From Klebsormidium nitens (Eukaryota; Streptophyta; Klebsormidiophyceae; Klebsormidiales; Klebsormidiaceae): 64,000 nt of DNA. Below the pieces are notes generated by a model, which was not told the origin of the DNA, did not search any database, and saw nothing but the letters and a program-made list of their open reading frames with translations. Shown piece after piece: positions 1-12,700 of the stretch; the first letter of the stretch is position 1; each line of letters starts with the position of its first letter. A program made the translations under genes and the position numbers. The stretch lies in contig DF237013.1 in assembly GCA_000708835.1 (NCBI GenBank), forward strand, positions 129,071 to 193,070, in the 5' to 3' direction.

Positions 1-42
1 CTCCGCATCCGCTAACCTGGTCGGTTTTCTTTCCCCGTGCAG

Positions 43-252
43 TTTCTGACCGGGCAGGCGATGCTGTTTACGCTGGGGCGGGCGGACGGGGTATCGCAAG
101 GCTGGTTTACGGCCTGGTTAACGATGATGGGCCCGGACGGGTGGTTCCCCGGGTGGTTAAAAGCTAAGGAACAGTACACAACGACCACCCGGAGGGGCCT
201 CGGACTGGGGGAGCCCGAGGCCGATGGACACCCCTTGGTGGAAGCCACGTGA
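43..252 (+). CDS. 3'-terminal exon of an unidentified gene (5' part outside window)
   Basis: A pyrimidine-rich acceptor (positions 24-42, ending GTGCAG) opens an uninterrupted 69-codon frame ending in TGA at 250-252. The peptide is rich in Trp, Gly and Met (for example AWLTMMGPDGWFPGWLK), then has a Thr/Arg/Gly-rich hydrophilic tail. The first half could be the end of a membrane segment. A TGTAA motif, the usual green-algal polyadenylation signal, lies about 34 bases after the stop. I do not recognise the family. The start is set by the splice acceptor, not by an ATG. It is convergent with the PP2A-B gene. Coding is inferred from the acceptor, open frame and composition only. Confidence 0.5.
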   Translation, partial: FLTGQAMLFTLGRADGVSQGWFTAWLTMMGPDGWFPGWLKAKEQYTTTTRRGLGLGEPEADGHPLVEAT

Positions 253-1356
253 ATAATAGACGGTTTGTGTGTCCTTTCGCGCTTTTGTAATCGATATTTG
301 ACTGTCGGATACAGCTCGCTCCTAAGGGATGTGCTCGTATATAACGCAGCTTGTCCGCTTGTACAAGTAGGTAGATATGGCTCCGCAACAATATGGTTAT
401 CAAATTGTACCAAGGGACTCTGAGCTAGCGTATCAGTCGTGCAGGATGTGTAGGGAATCACAGGAAGACACCGAGGAGCACTTACGGGAAATCAATCAAA
501 GAAATCATGAAAGTACAACAACAATGTTCTGCAGAACGCAGCTCGCACTGAACGGTGTTTCTGGCAACAATTTTTATGCATATCATCAGGCCACGGTGCG
601 TGTTGCATGGACGTGCATGTTAAGAACCTCCTAGCTCGCTTGCACATGGTGTCTGAATCGATGTTGTTTTATAATCAGTTTGAATCTTACTTTGGTATCC
701 GACATTATACATGCATGCCTAGGTCACCCATGTGCCGGCTGCGTTCAGCATGATCGGAAAGTTCATTCAGGCGAATCGCCCTGGCCTTGAACCAGACGCC
801 TGGCAAGTGGCGTCAGTGCGCGCAGCACAATGCCATTAAGATTGATACATGGCGAATTTCCAGGCAAGTTTTTATTAAGGCGGCTAAGTGCACCAAGCTG
901 CCATGAAGTACGTTTGAACTATAGGGCCGGGTACATTTGCACGCTGTGTCAACCTATCTGCATGCAGGCCGCTATAGCACTAAGCAAAGCAGCGGGCCTG
1001 TGCTTGTCCAGCAACTCATTTCGTACGCGTCGAATCTGATGCAGGTTTATATCAGTTGAGCAAAGAACCAGAGCCCCACTCCACTTGCTTTGCTCTACAA
1101 GGATTGGTGAAGACATGCTGTCAGTCGACATTACAGATGATCCATTCAGTCAAACGAGGAGGAAGACACTGTTTGCCACTGTACCTTTTGTTTCATGAGT
1201 AGGGTGCGAGTCCGGAACCAAACACTCGATTACCGCTCGTTTCCACCGCTTGACTTACCGCTTGCGCCCGACCTACCGTCGCTCACTTCAACCAATGTCC
1301 CAAACACCTAGTCGGCGCCTCGTCGTGAAGACGCCATGTGTTTCCTACCTACCCGG
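253..1356. other. Tail-to-tail spacer, no gene recognised
   Basis: Both neighbours end here. I see no ORF with family similarity. Around 700-1000 the sequence is enriched in CATG and GCATGC motifs, a weaker version of the islands in the other tail-to-tail spacers. Confidence 0.6.
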
Positions 1357-4300
1357 TCAAGCATAATACATGTAAAGACTATTCGAGGCTGCACAGGCAA
1401 TCAAGTTGGCGCTCGGATGCCACGCCAGGTGCAGCAACTTGGAAGTGAAGTCGTTTGTGCCTGTGGGGTTTTCTGGAGACCCGGTTTCGCCTGCAAAATC
1501 GCATGTACACATCACAATCGGTCGCAGAAGCGCTCAAAGAAAGGACCAGCGAGCTCGATGCTTGGGCCGATATGGTTCTGGGGTTCGCACTATCTCATTT
1601 GAGTGTGAGTCTGCATCAAAGGACTCTGTCGAACGGCCAGGCTGCTCCTACTTTCTCGGGTCTAAGGCACAGCAGAGAACACTCAAGTTTGAAAAGCTCC
1701 TGACCGAGCAAGGGGACCCCGCCTCTAGCTACTCTCCTATCGACTCCTTACTATCGCAATAGGGCAAGAAAAGTCCTGGTATACGCTCAAGCACACCAGA
1801 TGTACCTCCTACCAAGTAGCTCTGGATCCGATTCACTCCATTACCGGTGCACAAAAGAACCCACGATCAGATTCTACTTCCACATGTACAAAATCATTGA
1901 GGACTTTGGAATCACAAGCAGGACAAAGGGCCCCGTACCTCTCCGTGCGTCCCGTCGGCCCCGGGCCAAGTTCGCCAGCCGGCTGCCCGACCGCGCGGGC
2001 GCGTTTTGTTGCGCCCGTCTCCGGTTGGGCGTCTTGGTCGCTTCCAGGGTGCTCGCCTCCTCGCTGCCGGGCGCAGCACCAAACACGCGGAACAGGTTGC
2101 TGCAAGAGAGGAGGAGTTTGTGAGAGGTGTCCGAAGGTGTGCAACATGTGGACAGTGTCTGAAGTATCTTAACTTGGCGCCTCACATACACGACCGATAA
2201 ACCTTGAGCATTCCCTTTTCCCTGTCAGAAGCGGGAGGCTTTGTCCCAAATGACCGACATCCGACCGTTCGTCCAACCGGCTCAAAACTTCCTCGATTTT
2301 AGCACGGACTGGACAGAGAGAGACCGCGGAACCAAGCATGAACGCCCCCACACAATATGCGCGGCCAGATTGGTCTCAGCGATCCCGATATCGAAAAGAA
2401 AACTAGGCCGCAATATCATCTGCTTTTCCAGTTCAAGGAGACAGGTGAAAGATGCGTGAGTAAGTGTCACAAAGCGCTCTTGCAGCTTCGCCCTCTTGAA
2501 GGTGAGAGGTGGCGGAATGCTGACTTCTAACAGACACAATAATTAAGGTCTCACCTGTAGGAGCCGGTAGCCACGCGGCTGCCATCCCCGCTCAGGGTGC
2601 ACTCAAACTTGTCGAAGATGGAGTCGTTCTCGTACAGGTCGCACAGCTTCGACCGCAGGTGCTCGTGCACCTTGAACGACGCAACGGGCGCGGACTCCAT
2701 ATTCACGTCCCAAAGCTGCGGAGCAAGAGGGCGCGGGGTTGGAAAGGTGTAGATACATGGACTGTAGGAGGTTCCTGAGTTACCCAGGGGAAGCGGTACG
2801 AATGCCAAGCAATGTCACCTTTGGTGATCACAACTCCATCTTCACATCCGCAAGCTGCACGAATGAGAATTTCAATTCTACACGAAAGCTGTCTAGAATA
2901 TGTGCGACGGCAAACGGAGCAAGCTCTATGTGCAGGGCTCCGAGATACGGAGGGGTCGGCTCACGGACTGAGGAATCTGCTCGCAGAACAAGGTAAGACT
3001 AAGCAAGAAGCAGAAGCAAGTGATTTAGGACCAAGGAAAGTCGCAACGAACACGAGAGACATTCTCTAAGCCGCTGAAATGCAGAAGCCGCAGGTCCGAA
3101 GCACTTGAACGCTGCTCACAGAGCAGAAGCACTTGGAAAGACACTCTTAGAGCAAACAGGCAACAACAACGCACCCAGATGCAATGATGAACCAGCTACT
3201 GGGGAGCTTTCGAAACGACAATAACCAGAGAAACAGTTGCAGCTTCCATGTACTTGATGACAACTAGGTTGGGAACGTTACCTTGAGCGTCATGTAGTCC
3301 CGGGCCAGGATGTAGCGGCCATCGCGGCAGAACTTGATGTCTGAGATGGATGCGATGATCTCTGAGAAGAAGGACCGGCTGCCAGGGGCTTCCTGCTCCT
3401 CGAACCTGCAAGACACCAGTATCGCTGAGTTTTCGATCGCTGCATGCTTTTTCCAGGTTCCGCAATTGCCATGACCCAAATCTTAAGACACCGCTTTCAG
3501 CAGTGCGGCGCCTCCTTTGCCTTTGCAGAGATAGACCCTCTCCGTCCAGTATTGATTCTTGAGTAACTAGGAAAATTCATTGAGACTACTCAAACAAAGA
3601 AATGCGTGACGACTACAAGACAACTTTGGGCTTTGGCGTCTGTGCTGAAATGCAGACTGTTTTTCTTGGTGTGCATCAATCCGAAGCTACACTGTTCCAA
3701 TCCAAAGAAAGGCTCCGAAGAGGCTTACTGTTTCGCATGTTTGTCACAGAGCGCTGCTGAGCGCATGTCCGCTAGCCGGATGGCGCCCTTGCTGCTACTG
3801 TAGGCGAGCACGTTGCAGTGGCTCGGGTGGAACTCGGCTGACGTAATCACCTCTGAGAATGACGCAATGCATCGACATCAGAAAAGACGCAGCCGGAAAA
3901 GGCAACAAAGCAAAGCATTGGCAGCGCAACGATCCTAAGGGCCAACCGCTTGGATACAGCATAGGATGCGCAATCTAAAGCCATGGCTATGAGCGAGGCA
4001 AGTTGGCAAACTCGCATCTGAGTTCTCAAGTAAAACTTTGACAGTCTTGTAAAACTTTGACAGTCTTGAGATCAATGGGAATGCTTCACCTGTAAGGTCC
4101 TCCATGTTAGTGGGCTTGATATCTACAATGTTGAAACTTTGGTCAGAGACCTCCAGGTTCCAGAGGTTTATTCGGAGGTCGTCCGCGGAGATGTACGTCT
4201 CTCCATCGCTGCAAACAAGAGCAGGTAAATGAATGAGTTTTTAGGAACCTGACGTCAAAGCTAGAAACAAAGAAGGTTGGCTGCTGCAAGTGCGACCTCT

Positions 4301-7300
4301 AAAAGCGAGCAGTAAGTGGCGAACGAGCAGAAAGCACGACGCACTGTGCGACTGTCCCAGCAAATAAAAAGAGCAGCAACAAGTCACTGTGGCTTCCGTC
4401 TCCAAAGGCACGATTGCTGACTCATAGGAGCGGCCGAATCTCAAAGCAAGCTCAATCCGGGTGGCCCTTCGATGGCAGTACAAATGCATCAGCACTAGGT
4501 CTTACCTGTTGTTTGAGATTGAGTTTATGTGGTAGGCGTGCGCGTTTGCGAACACCCTCCGGCAGCGAGCCATGAGCACCGCTTCATTGCTCCAAACCTG
4601 AACAAAGAACCGGGTATTATTCTGAGTGACGACAAACTTCGAATGTCCGAAACTCACAGCTGGTCCTGCCGTTTGCTTGCGTCCCCCTACTGAGAGGAGT
4701 CCGAAGCGAAGTCCTTATGTCTCAGCAAAACTAGAAAGCGAGTGGCAGCATTGCCGGAAGCAAAGAGCAGAAACCAAGCCAACTTCTGTGCAGTGAGCCA
4801 ATGCCCGGAACCTGAGCCTGTAGAAGGGGGGACGCAAGCAAAGCTGGTCCAGGCTAGTACAGGCTGACTTTTCTGGGGGCGCAAGAAAGTTATCTGTGGA
4901 AAACGGCTCACTTACCGTTGGCAGTCGGAGTTGAGGGATCCCCCCCGGAGGAAACACCCAGTCGTCCTTGACTGCCGGCGCGGCTTTCCTATGGGCCGGG
5001 GACCCCATCCCCGTGCGCCCGGGGGAAGCTGCCGGGCTGGCCCCTGCGCTGCTGACCCCCCCATTACGAGGCTCGAAATTGAAGTTGGACACGCACTTGA
5101 CCTTCTTCTCAAACACCTTCCAAAGCTTGACGGTCTTGTCGTTGGTTGAGAGGAGGAAGCGGGAGCCGTTGGCGGTGGGGCACCAGCGAATCTTGTTGAT
5201 CTTCTCTTCGATTTCCAAACTCTTGAGGTAATCGAACTGCAAAGAGGGGATGAAACGAGTTGGTAGTCAGCAAACAAAACAATCTGCGGGCTGAGAAGGG
5301 TTGCTTGCAAGACGGGCGAGCGAGGTCGCATTGAGAGAGGTACAACTACTGATTGGTGGCCTCGATACAGTTGGATTCTACCGCGCATTGGCTTGCGTGT
5401 CCACAGGAAACAGAGACTCGGCCTTGTCTCTTGAGAGAAATATCTCTTGGCTTCACATCCGGCAAGGCCCGGGTCACATGTGCAGAGTGGATTGGCAGTA
5501 GCTCAAAATATCAGTGCATTCTGCAAAGCTCAATCTGGTGGGAGGAACAGGCTTGCCCGAGCTACATAATTCACAGGGAGCCATGGCTTTTGGCATGAGC
5601 TGCAAAGAGCTAAGCTTTGATTAGCTTGCTCTATACATGCAGATTTGCGAGCCCCTCACCTCAGGTTCGTGGCTCTGAAATTCCGTCGAGTACCGGTACT
5701 CAATGTGCCGCGAAGGAGGCAAGTCTGTCTTTTCAGCTTCTTTCCGATGCTGGACCCCCTGCAATCAACCAGACAAATATTGATACGTGCAAGAGCTCCA
5801 ACGATGCTCCACCTGCTTTTGCCAGAAGCAGAAGCAGCAAACCCTGCAAGCTGAAAATTATTAGAGGACCTCTTATCGCACTTCGTTTGACGAAGCTGCT
5901 GGTTAAAGAGACCTCCCGGGAATCAGCAGCTTTCTAAGAAGCATGGCAAGTCAAGCGCCTTCTCAGATTCTTGTGAGCCCGATGCAATTGGTGCAGGTAG
6001 TTTGGACGCGGGAATCGAAGAGACTCCAGTTAAGAGTTGGGAGAGCCCTGGGCCCTTCTGAGAGTGTCACTATCATACAAACCCGATCACAATAAACTTC
6101 GCTGCCAGTCAGTTAAACTGGTTATCAATCTCAAGATGAGATTGATAATTGGGGCACTCTGCTACTAATGAAAGGACGGTTGTGCTTTTGGGTCATGATC
6201 TCTGTAGTAACAAGAACGCAGACATCGCCACTTTACGTGCCAGGCTTTTCGTCAGACCTTACCTTTCCTCCATCCACCCTTTCGAACAAGACCACTCGAC
6301 CCCCTCTATCCCCCGTCGCTAAGTGGTCTCCACTCTTGTCGAATTCAATTGCCGAGATGATGTCAACTGCAGACAATGTGTACCAAGCTTTGAGCAAAAA
6401 CCTTCCATCCAGGCTTTTGTAAGATGCTCCTCCTAGGACAGCTCGAACCCTAATAATGACAATTAAAGCGGATCATAACGAACCACGCTAGGTCAGGAGC
6501 AGCTTAACTGCCAAAAAAGTATAGGTCGGCACCATCGCTCCAGGTTGTTAGAAAACAAGATTCAGCTTTTCAATCTAAAGGTTCCAGGCTGAACAACAAG
6601 CACAGGTGATGCTGAAACAGACATCCAAATCAGGTGAGTCCTCAAGCTTGAGGTTCTCATCACTAAGTCTAGCAGTAGCGTTTAGGGTTTGAAATACCGA
6701 TTGCCACATGATTAATATGTCTGCAACGTCTTCGAATTCTTGAAGCAGACTTTGCTGGATTACATGTCATGCTCTAAAGATACTGCTAGCGAAGTACAGT
6801 GGAGGCTTTTAGCACCTCCTCCCAAAAGCTAGACAGAAGTAAATTACAACAATCGTCTATGTGCAACTAGTTTGCATACAAACCTTGCTCTTGAAGAAAC
6901 AGTGAAAGAAGGAGGAGATAGGAGGCAGTGTACTATGAAGGAGCCATGCAACCAATCCAGCGAACCCAACTTTTTCACCAGACATTGGATTGCATTGATT
7001 GCTTTCTACAGGAGAAACTCTAGACAAGGAAGCTGCAAGGTAGACCATACTTGACGACTGGATTGGAATGCTCGTGCGAGTGCACTGGCTCAGATTCAGC
7101 CAGCAGCATCTGGTTCCATGAGAACTTTTGATGCTTCTCCCGTGTGAATCTCGCTCACAATTCCTCAACGTCTCAGCCAAGTAGAAAGCGCAGTTGAACC
7201 AGCAACTTAGAAGCCAAATGCAAGTCTTGCCAACAGTCAGTTCTCAATTTCGGAAGCCAACAAATGACACATCTGACTGGCTTACCTTCCTGCACTTCCT

Positions 7301-7409
7301 CCCCTGCAGCCCGCTCACCAAAAACCTGCCCAAACTTCCATTCCAAAGGGGGAGGGGGTGCCGATCCTCCTGAGAGAGATGCAACCCCCGCTTCATTGCT
7401 TCCATTCAT
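1357..7409 (-). CDS. Serine/threonine protein phosphatase 2A, 55-kDa regulatory subunit B (WD40 beta-propeller)
   Basis: The B/B55 subunit is the WD40 propeller that selects substrates for the PP2A A-C core enzyme. Eleven exons on the minus strand join in frame to about 520 aa: 7286-7409, 6263-6366, 5660-5758, 4916-5236, 4506-4597, 4090-4208, 3729-3852, 3282-3405, 2555-2715, 1939-2099, 1357-1490. Family signatures in order are [146 protein letters not shown] and the plant-type C-terminus NSLYMYYA. The ATG at 7407-7409 precedes a short Gly/Pro-rich leader and the conserved W-K-F. A Ser/Ala/Pro-rich insertion sits in the variable acidic loop of exon 4. All introns are GT-AG and phases close. 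Length is close to plant B55 proteins. Confidence 0.97.
4031..4068. repeat. 19-bp perfect tandem duplication in a PP2A-B intron
   Basis: The 19-base unit beginning TAAAACTTTGACAG occurs twice back to back (4031-4049 and 4050-4068). It lies in the intron between PP2A-B exons 4090-4208 and 3729-3852 and looks like a recent slippage product. Confidence 0.9.
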
Positions 7410-8064
7410 TTCCGTCTGTAATTGGTCCTACTCTAATCCTGGAGCGCAGGCTGATTACCCTCCTGGTGAAAGGCCCATGGGTTGACAAACTAATCAGTAA
7501 ACAACAGACGTTCGACCTCCCAAATCAAGTTTTATCGAGCAGAAAGAATGCTTCTCGTGCGTGCATTCATTCCCCAAGGAATCATTCTCTACTCTACTAT
7601 CCTCGTATCCCTTTGGGCCCCTGTCGCCCTGCGACTACAATGCATCAGCCACTGCAACCCAAAATCGTGCATTCCGTGGCCCCCGGCCCCTCCAACGTCG
7701 CCGGTGCTCCAATTACCCGCTTGCTTTTAACGAGTCCGTACCACACAGCGTTCCATGCCCCTTCCACGACACTACCAAAATCAGGATGAACTCGGATAAG
7801 AGGCAGCCTTTAAAAGTAGCAGGCGCCACTACGTCTAAACGCAGGTGGTACCTATGCTCGGACCAAGTAGCCCTGACATCAGCAGCGCTGAGTTGAAGAC
7901 GAAGACTTCGCCCTGAGCCTGGGCCTGACGTCCAACCAAAGTGCGCCTTTCCTTCTGAATTTCAGTTGATCAATGTCGCCCGGGGGTACTCTTAAAACTT
8001 CCTCTGTGTTGAGCCGCTTTCCTGCTGGAGACAACCCACCTCTACGCTTCCCCGGGTAGGAGCC

Positions 8065-8330
8065 AGGTTTAGGGTTCAGGGCGCTTGGGCCTTTGCGGGT
8101 CAGAAGCCGTTTTGAAACCGAACGTTCGTTGACGCAGCTTGAGAACTGGGCACAAGTTCACCGTGTACAACCGGTTGACTTTGGTGTATGTAACCTAGTA
8201 CCTTTTCTGTAGGGCGGTTAGGGCTGGGGCCGCCTGGACGGCCCTAAGCCCTGAGCCGGCGCGGGCTAATTCGGCGGAACGACTTAGGTTCAGGGCCAGG
8301 GTTAGGCATTCTGCTTTTTGGGGTTGGTCG
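8065..8330. repeat. Degenerate telomere-like TTTAGGG/TTAGGG-type sequence next to the gap
   Basis: Scattered variants of the plant telomere unit occur here (GGTTTAGGGTTCAGGG, GGTTAGGGCTGGGG, GGTTCAGGGCCAGGGTTAGG). They run up to the first N at 8331. No perfect tandem array is visible on either side, so this is an interstitial degenerate repeat. Confidence 0.6.
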
Positions 8331-8555
8331 NNNNNNNNNNNNNNNNNNNNNNNNNNNNNNNNNNNNNNNNNNNNNNNNNNNNNNNNNNNNNNNNNNNNNN
8401 NNNNNNNNNNNNNNNNNNNNNNNNNNNNNNNNNNNNNNNNNNNNNNNNNNNNNNNNNNNNNNNNNNNNNNNNNNNNNNNNNNNNNNNNNNNNNNNNNNNN
8501 NNNNNNNNNNNNNNNNNNNNNNNNNNNNNNNNNNNNNNNNNNNNNNNNNNNNNNN
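8331..8555. other. Assembly gap (225 N)
   Basis: All 225 positions are N. The left flank is telomere-like G-rich repeat, which may have caused the break. ORFs drawn across it are artefacts. Confidence 1.
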
Positions 8556-9703
8556 CATGAGACAAGGTCTGAATGTAGTCTCGAGTCCTAAACGCCTCTC
8601 TAACAAAGCTAGCAACCCTCTGTTGGTTCTCCTGACCTATAAAATGAAATGAGAGGCCCGTAGGCTTCCAAGTTCCCGGCAGTAAATCGATCCCCGGGGC
8701 AGATCAGTTCAACGCACTGGTTTGTACCGCCTTATCCTCCGGTTCACTGTGTTTGCATTGCCGGTACATACCTTCTGCTTTGCGGACGTCGACATGCGTG
8801 CGGGTTTCAAAAAAGCTCACTCGCTCAAAAGCAGGCCCGCTCTCCTGCCTGCAATGGTGAATGGAGGAGTCTGGTGGCCCGTGAAGTGGGAAGGCCTCAT
8901 AGATCTGCAACGCCATCCTTCTGAGAGGTTTTCAACGTTGGCTCGTGGTGCAGCCGGGGCAATGTTTGGACCCAACTCAGAGACGTGAAAGGTAAGCACC
9001 TCTTCCTCTTTTGCGAGCTGCGTAGCTCGTCAAAAGGCAGCAACAACTTTATTTATACAATATCTGGCGTGCGACAAAAAAATCTGGCACACGTTTGCAA
9101 TAGAAGGAAGAAGCTTCCCTCTTTGGGTGCTTGTAAAGAAGGCGTTTTCCCCCGTGCGGCGCACTTTTTAGTGTTGCCCACTTTTGCTGATGTAAAAGCT
9201 CATCATTTGGTGCACCTCATTCTGGGAAGCTCTTGGTGTCTGCTGGAAAGTACAAAAGACTGCACCATTCTCGGTCTGAGGGTTCAACCTATGCAAATCC
9301 TTTTTCGTAAGGGCATATGCCGAAGTCTACACTTTTGCGAAGTGCCTTTCTCAAATCATAAACGACACTAAAGACACTCAGAACGTCCGAAGAATGTAAT
9401 GGAAAGTACAGGAGAAACTCAGAGATAGTCGAAGCTGGATGCTGCTTTTTCATGCTTTCGGCACATCTTCAAATGTTCTTTCCTTCCATCTTCGTGCAGA
9501 TTTGGTCAGCTATTGACAGCTGAGCTGCTTTTAAAGGAAAGGGTATTCAACCTCTCGTTGCAAAAGCCAGGATGCTGCATTGCCTCCCATCTGATGTCCC
9601 TGAGCTCAAGACCCTAGTTCGGCAGACCCATGGTCGCTCAGATAGGGGACACTAGGGGAACTTGTGACCACTGAATCCTGCCCCCCAAAGCGTTAGTGCG
9701 TCC

Positions 9704-12700
9704 ATGGACCACTCCATGGAAGAGCCTCTTCCGCAAACAGGGCGACTTAATATGCAAGACTCGGCACTTGCGCAACCGGCTGCGTTTCTTCATGCTGCTT
9801 TCGTAGAGAGCGCAAGGAATCTCCGAGCGGCAGCTGGGCTGGACCTCCGCGAGACACACCCCATGGACCACTCGATCGAGCGGTTCGTTTTGAGCAACAA
9901 CAGGATCGAGATTGGAGTTCAGGTGGGTACATTCCGGAGCGCCGCAGATTGGTGGCCTGTGACTCTTGCGAGTGGCTGGTTTGGAGCTGCTACATTTGGG
10001 AGATGCGGGCTTTTGACTGCGGTGTGACAAGGAAGTAGAGTATGCTGGCCTTGTCATGGCACAGGCATGGTGACGGTCAGTTTTTGAACACGACTTTGGG
10101 TTAGTGGCAAGAGCGTTTGCTCAATATCCCGTTTCAGGAAAGTGAGCCAGTAGTTCAACCGCCATCGACAACCGGGGGGTAAGGCCTTCTGCCTCTTCAA
10201 ACAATGCTGAGTGTGCAAGCGTAGAAGAGACATCCTTAGGTATCCTTTTCAGAGCATCTGTGTGGCGCCCCCAACCCCAAATGATTAGACTTTATCCTTC
10301 CTCATTCTACTCCTGCCCTTCTAGGGAACATCCAAAAAATCAATTGTAATACAGAGCGCAGGGATCCTTGTTGACTTGGAAACCCCCAGGAAAGGTGGGA
10401 AACATTTGGCTGGTCAGAAAATAAGGCCAACGTTTGCTCAACGCCTCAACCTCATCGGAAACGCATGCCCATAGTGAGCCTTTGTAGCCCGGAACCTGGC
10501 GAAGACTTGAACAAAGAGGTTCTAGCAAGGTGAGGAAGGAAGTAACCTCCAGGTAGGGGTTAGGCCACAGTCTCAAACCATATTTCAACCCCCTCCTCAG
10601 GTGGGCGAGCCTGGCGGAGGGTCCGATTTTATGCTGCTAGAGCTGCAATCAGAGCACGGTCCCGCACCCCCCGCCACCGGACCGAGCCTCGCAGAGCAGT
10701 ATGCGCTTTTGGCGGGGCGCCGGGCGCCGCGCCGCAGCCGCAAGCGCACCCTCCAGAGTCGAGACGAGAACAGCAACCAAGGCCAGGGGGGCGAGGTGGC
10801 AACGAACAAGCCGAAGGGCATATGCCAGTTCGGAGACTGCTCGCAGGAAGTGAACTCGCGCGCGAAATGGTGCCCGGAGCACAGCACTGCAAAGCGGTGC
10901 ACGTACGAGGGCCCCGAGGGGGTGTGCATGCGCGTGGCGAGGGGGAGCGACCCGCACTGCATCACGCACGGGGGGGGCGGCGGTGCAGACTGCCGGGGTG
11001 TAACAAGAGTGCGCGGGGGAAGGAGAGTTTCTGCAAGGCGCATGGGGGGGGCAAGCGGTGCCAGGAGTTTGGGTGCACGAAGAGCGCGGAGGGGAAGAGC
11101 GAGTATTGCCATACGCACGGGGGGGGGACGAGATGTACCATGGAGGGGTGCAACAAGGCGGCGCGCGGCGCGACTGGGCTGTGCATCTCGCATGGTGAGG
11201 GGGTGTCTTGGAAACCTGCCTTTGTTTTGCAAATCTTGGGCCTTTGGCATAGCTTGCAAATAGGGAAAGGGTTTGATCTCCTGCCTGCTTAGCACGGAGC
11301 GACTTGTCTTCTGCTGGGCGGACAAGAAATGACAATCATACAATGCTTTCGGTTCACTGGAATGCAGAGACGAAAGCGAGGCAAAAACTTCGGATCTGGT
11401 TTACATCGCTTACATCTTGTTGAGCGTAAAATATGTCGAGGGTGCGTGACAGTGTCTCCCAAGTTCTTGAATCTATGATGTGTTACCAGCTATTGTTTAT
11501 GAGCATGCTTGATTGGACAAAAACACTTGCATGAAGTGGACAAAAAAGAATTGTGCGAATGTAAAGTCGAGATCCATTGCAGGTGGAGGCAAGCGGTGTC
11601 AGCACCCCGATTGCCCCAAGGGCGCCGAAGGCAAGACCGACTACTGCATCAGCCACGGAGGCGGCGTTCGGTGTTCGTTCGAGGGCTGTGTGAAGAGTGC
11701 GCGCGGGCGGGCCGACTTTTGCATTGCGCACGGGGGAGGGATCCGGTGCGCGGTCGAGAATTGCAGGAAGAGCGCGCAAGGGTCGACGCCGCTGTGTATC
11801 GCCCACGGAGGGGGGGCGCGCTGCAAGATCGAGCACTGTAACAAGGTGAGGCAGTGGGTTTGAGGATGGTCTGTCCATCCCAATTTATGCTTCAAACACA
11901 AACGCGATATCGATATTGAATGTGAGCGCTGAATTGTAGTGCTGAGTGCAGGTGGTGCTAAAGCTTTTTGGCGCAGAACGAAGCTTGCAAGAGGTCTATG
12001 CTTTGACCAGCACAAGACCAGGCTTACATTTAAGGGCTTGCTCTTCAGTCTAGTAGTTTCCTGCTCTTTGTGCACGCCTTGATAAGGAATTCTTCGTGAG
12101 ATGTGGACGCTTTGAACCTTTCTGTCGTGCTGAAGGCCTGAAGGAGTGAAAGACCCGCTGTGTCGTTCCGTCCTTCCTCTATGCACAAACTGAGTTTCCG
12201 ATTCCAGCATCAATTGTCCGGAACGGACTTCTCTATGAGCAAACTAAGTTTATGGCTTCAGCAGCATTGTGTCCAGATGAACGACTTAGCACGGAAGTTC
12301 AGAGAAGTCGCTGGTGGTAAAAATACGCTCCAACGCCCTTGCCAATGTTCTTGATAGCAAGCCTGACCGCGTGTACTGCGTTTAAACTGCTTGCACTTTG
12401 TCTTTAGGTTAAGGTTATGATTTTTCAGTAGCTTAACGAAGATCCGTTCTGGTAATCCTGGGGTCCTTGGTGACTACTTAACCTTTACTGTGACGGCAAA
12501 CCCTTTGTGAGATTTAGTTGCTCCTCCTTGCAGACGCTTTGAGTTCTTACAATTCCTCAACACTTGTAAAGCTCTCAAGTTCTTAAAGCCTGACCACTTA
12601 CAGGGTGCCCGGGGATCGTCGGGGCTGTGCGTGGGGCACGGGGGCGGCCGGCGCTGCGCCTTTGAGGACTGCAACCGGGGGGCGGAGGGACGAACCGGGC

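Larger units (their letters stand above)
7410..9703. promoter_or_regulatory. Head-to-head spacer between PP2A-B and the WRKY19-like gene
   Basis: Both neighbouring genes start from this 2.3-kb spacer, so it should hold their promoters and 5' UTRs. I could not place a TATA box, an untranslated exon or a transcription start. Open frames at 7358-7896 and 8985-9371 show no family resemblance and overlap other frames. The middle is interrupted by an assembly gap. Confidence 0.6.

Noticed and set aside
1406-2200. Several plus-strand ORFs over the 3' part of PP2A-B
   Set aside because: Antisense to well-supported PP2A-B exons 1357-1490 and 1939-2099.
5776-5860. A possible 31-nt PP2A-B exon between 6263 and 5758
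   Set aside because: Using the acceptor at 5759 gives [12 protein letters not shown], which matches the family and closes the phase, so no extra exon is needed.
8244-8615. ORFs spanning the N gap on both strands
   Set aside because: They consist mainly of unknown residues and have no support.
10597-11343. Long minus-strand ORFs (about 228 and 248 aa) over exon 2 of the WRKY19-like gene
   Set aside because: They are antisense shadows of a GC-rich Cys/Gly repeat on the plus strand; no family similarity, and Pro/Ala/Arg bias is typical of such shadows.
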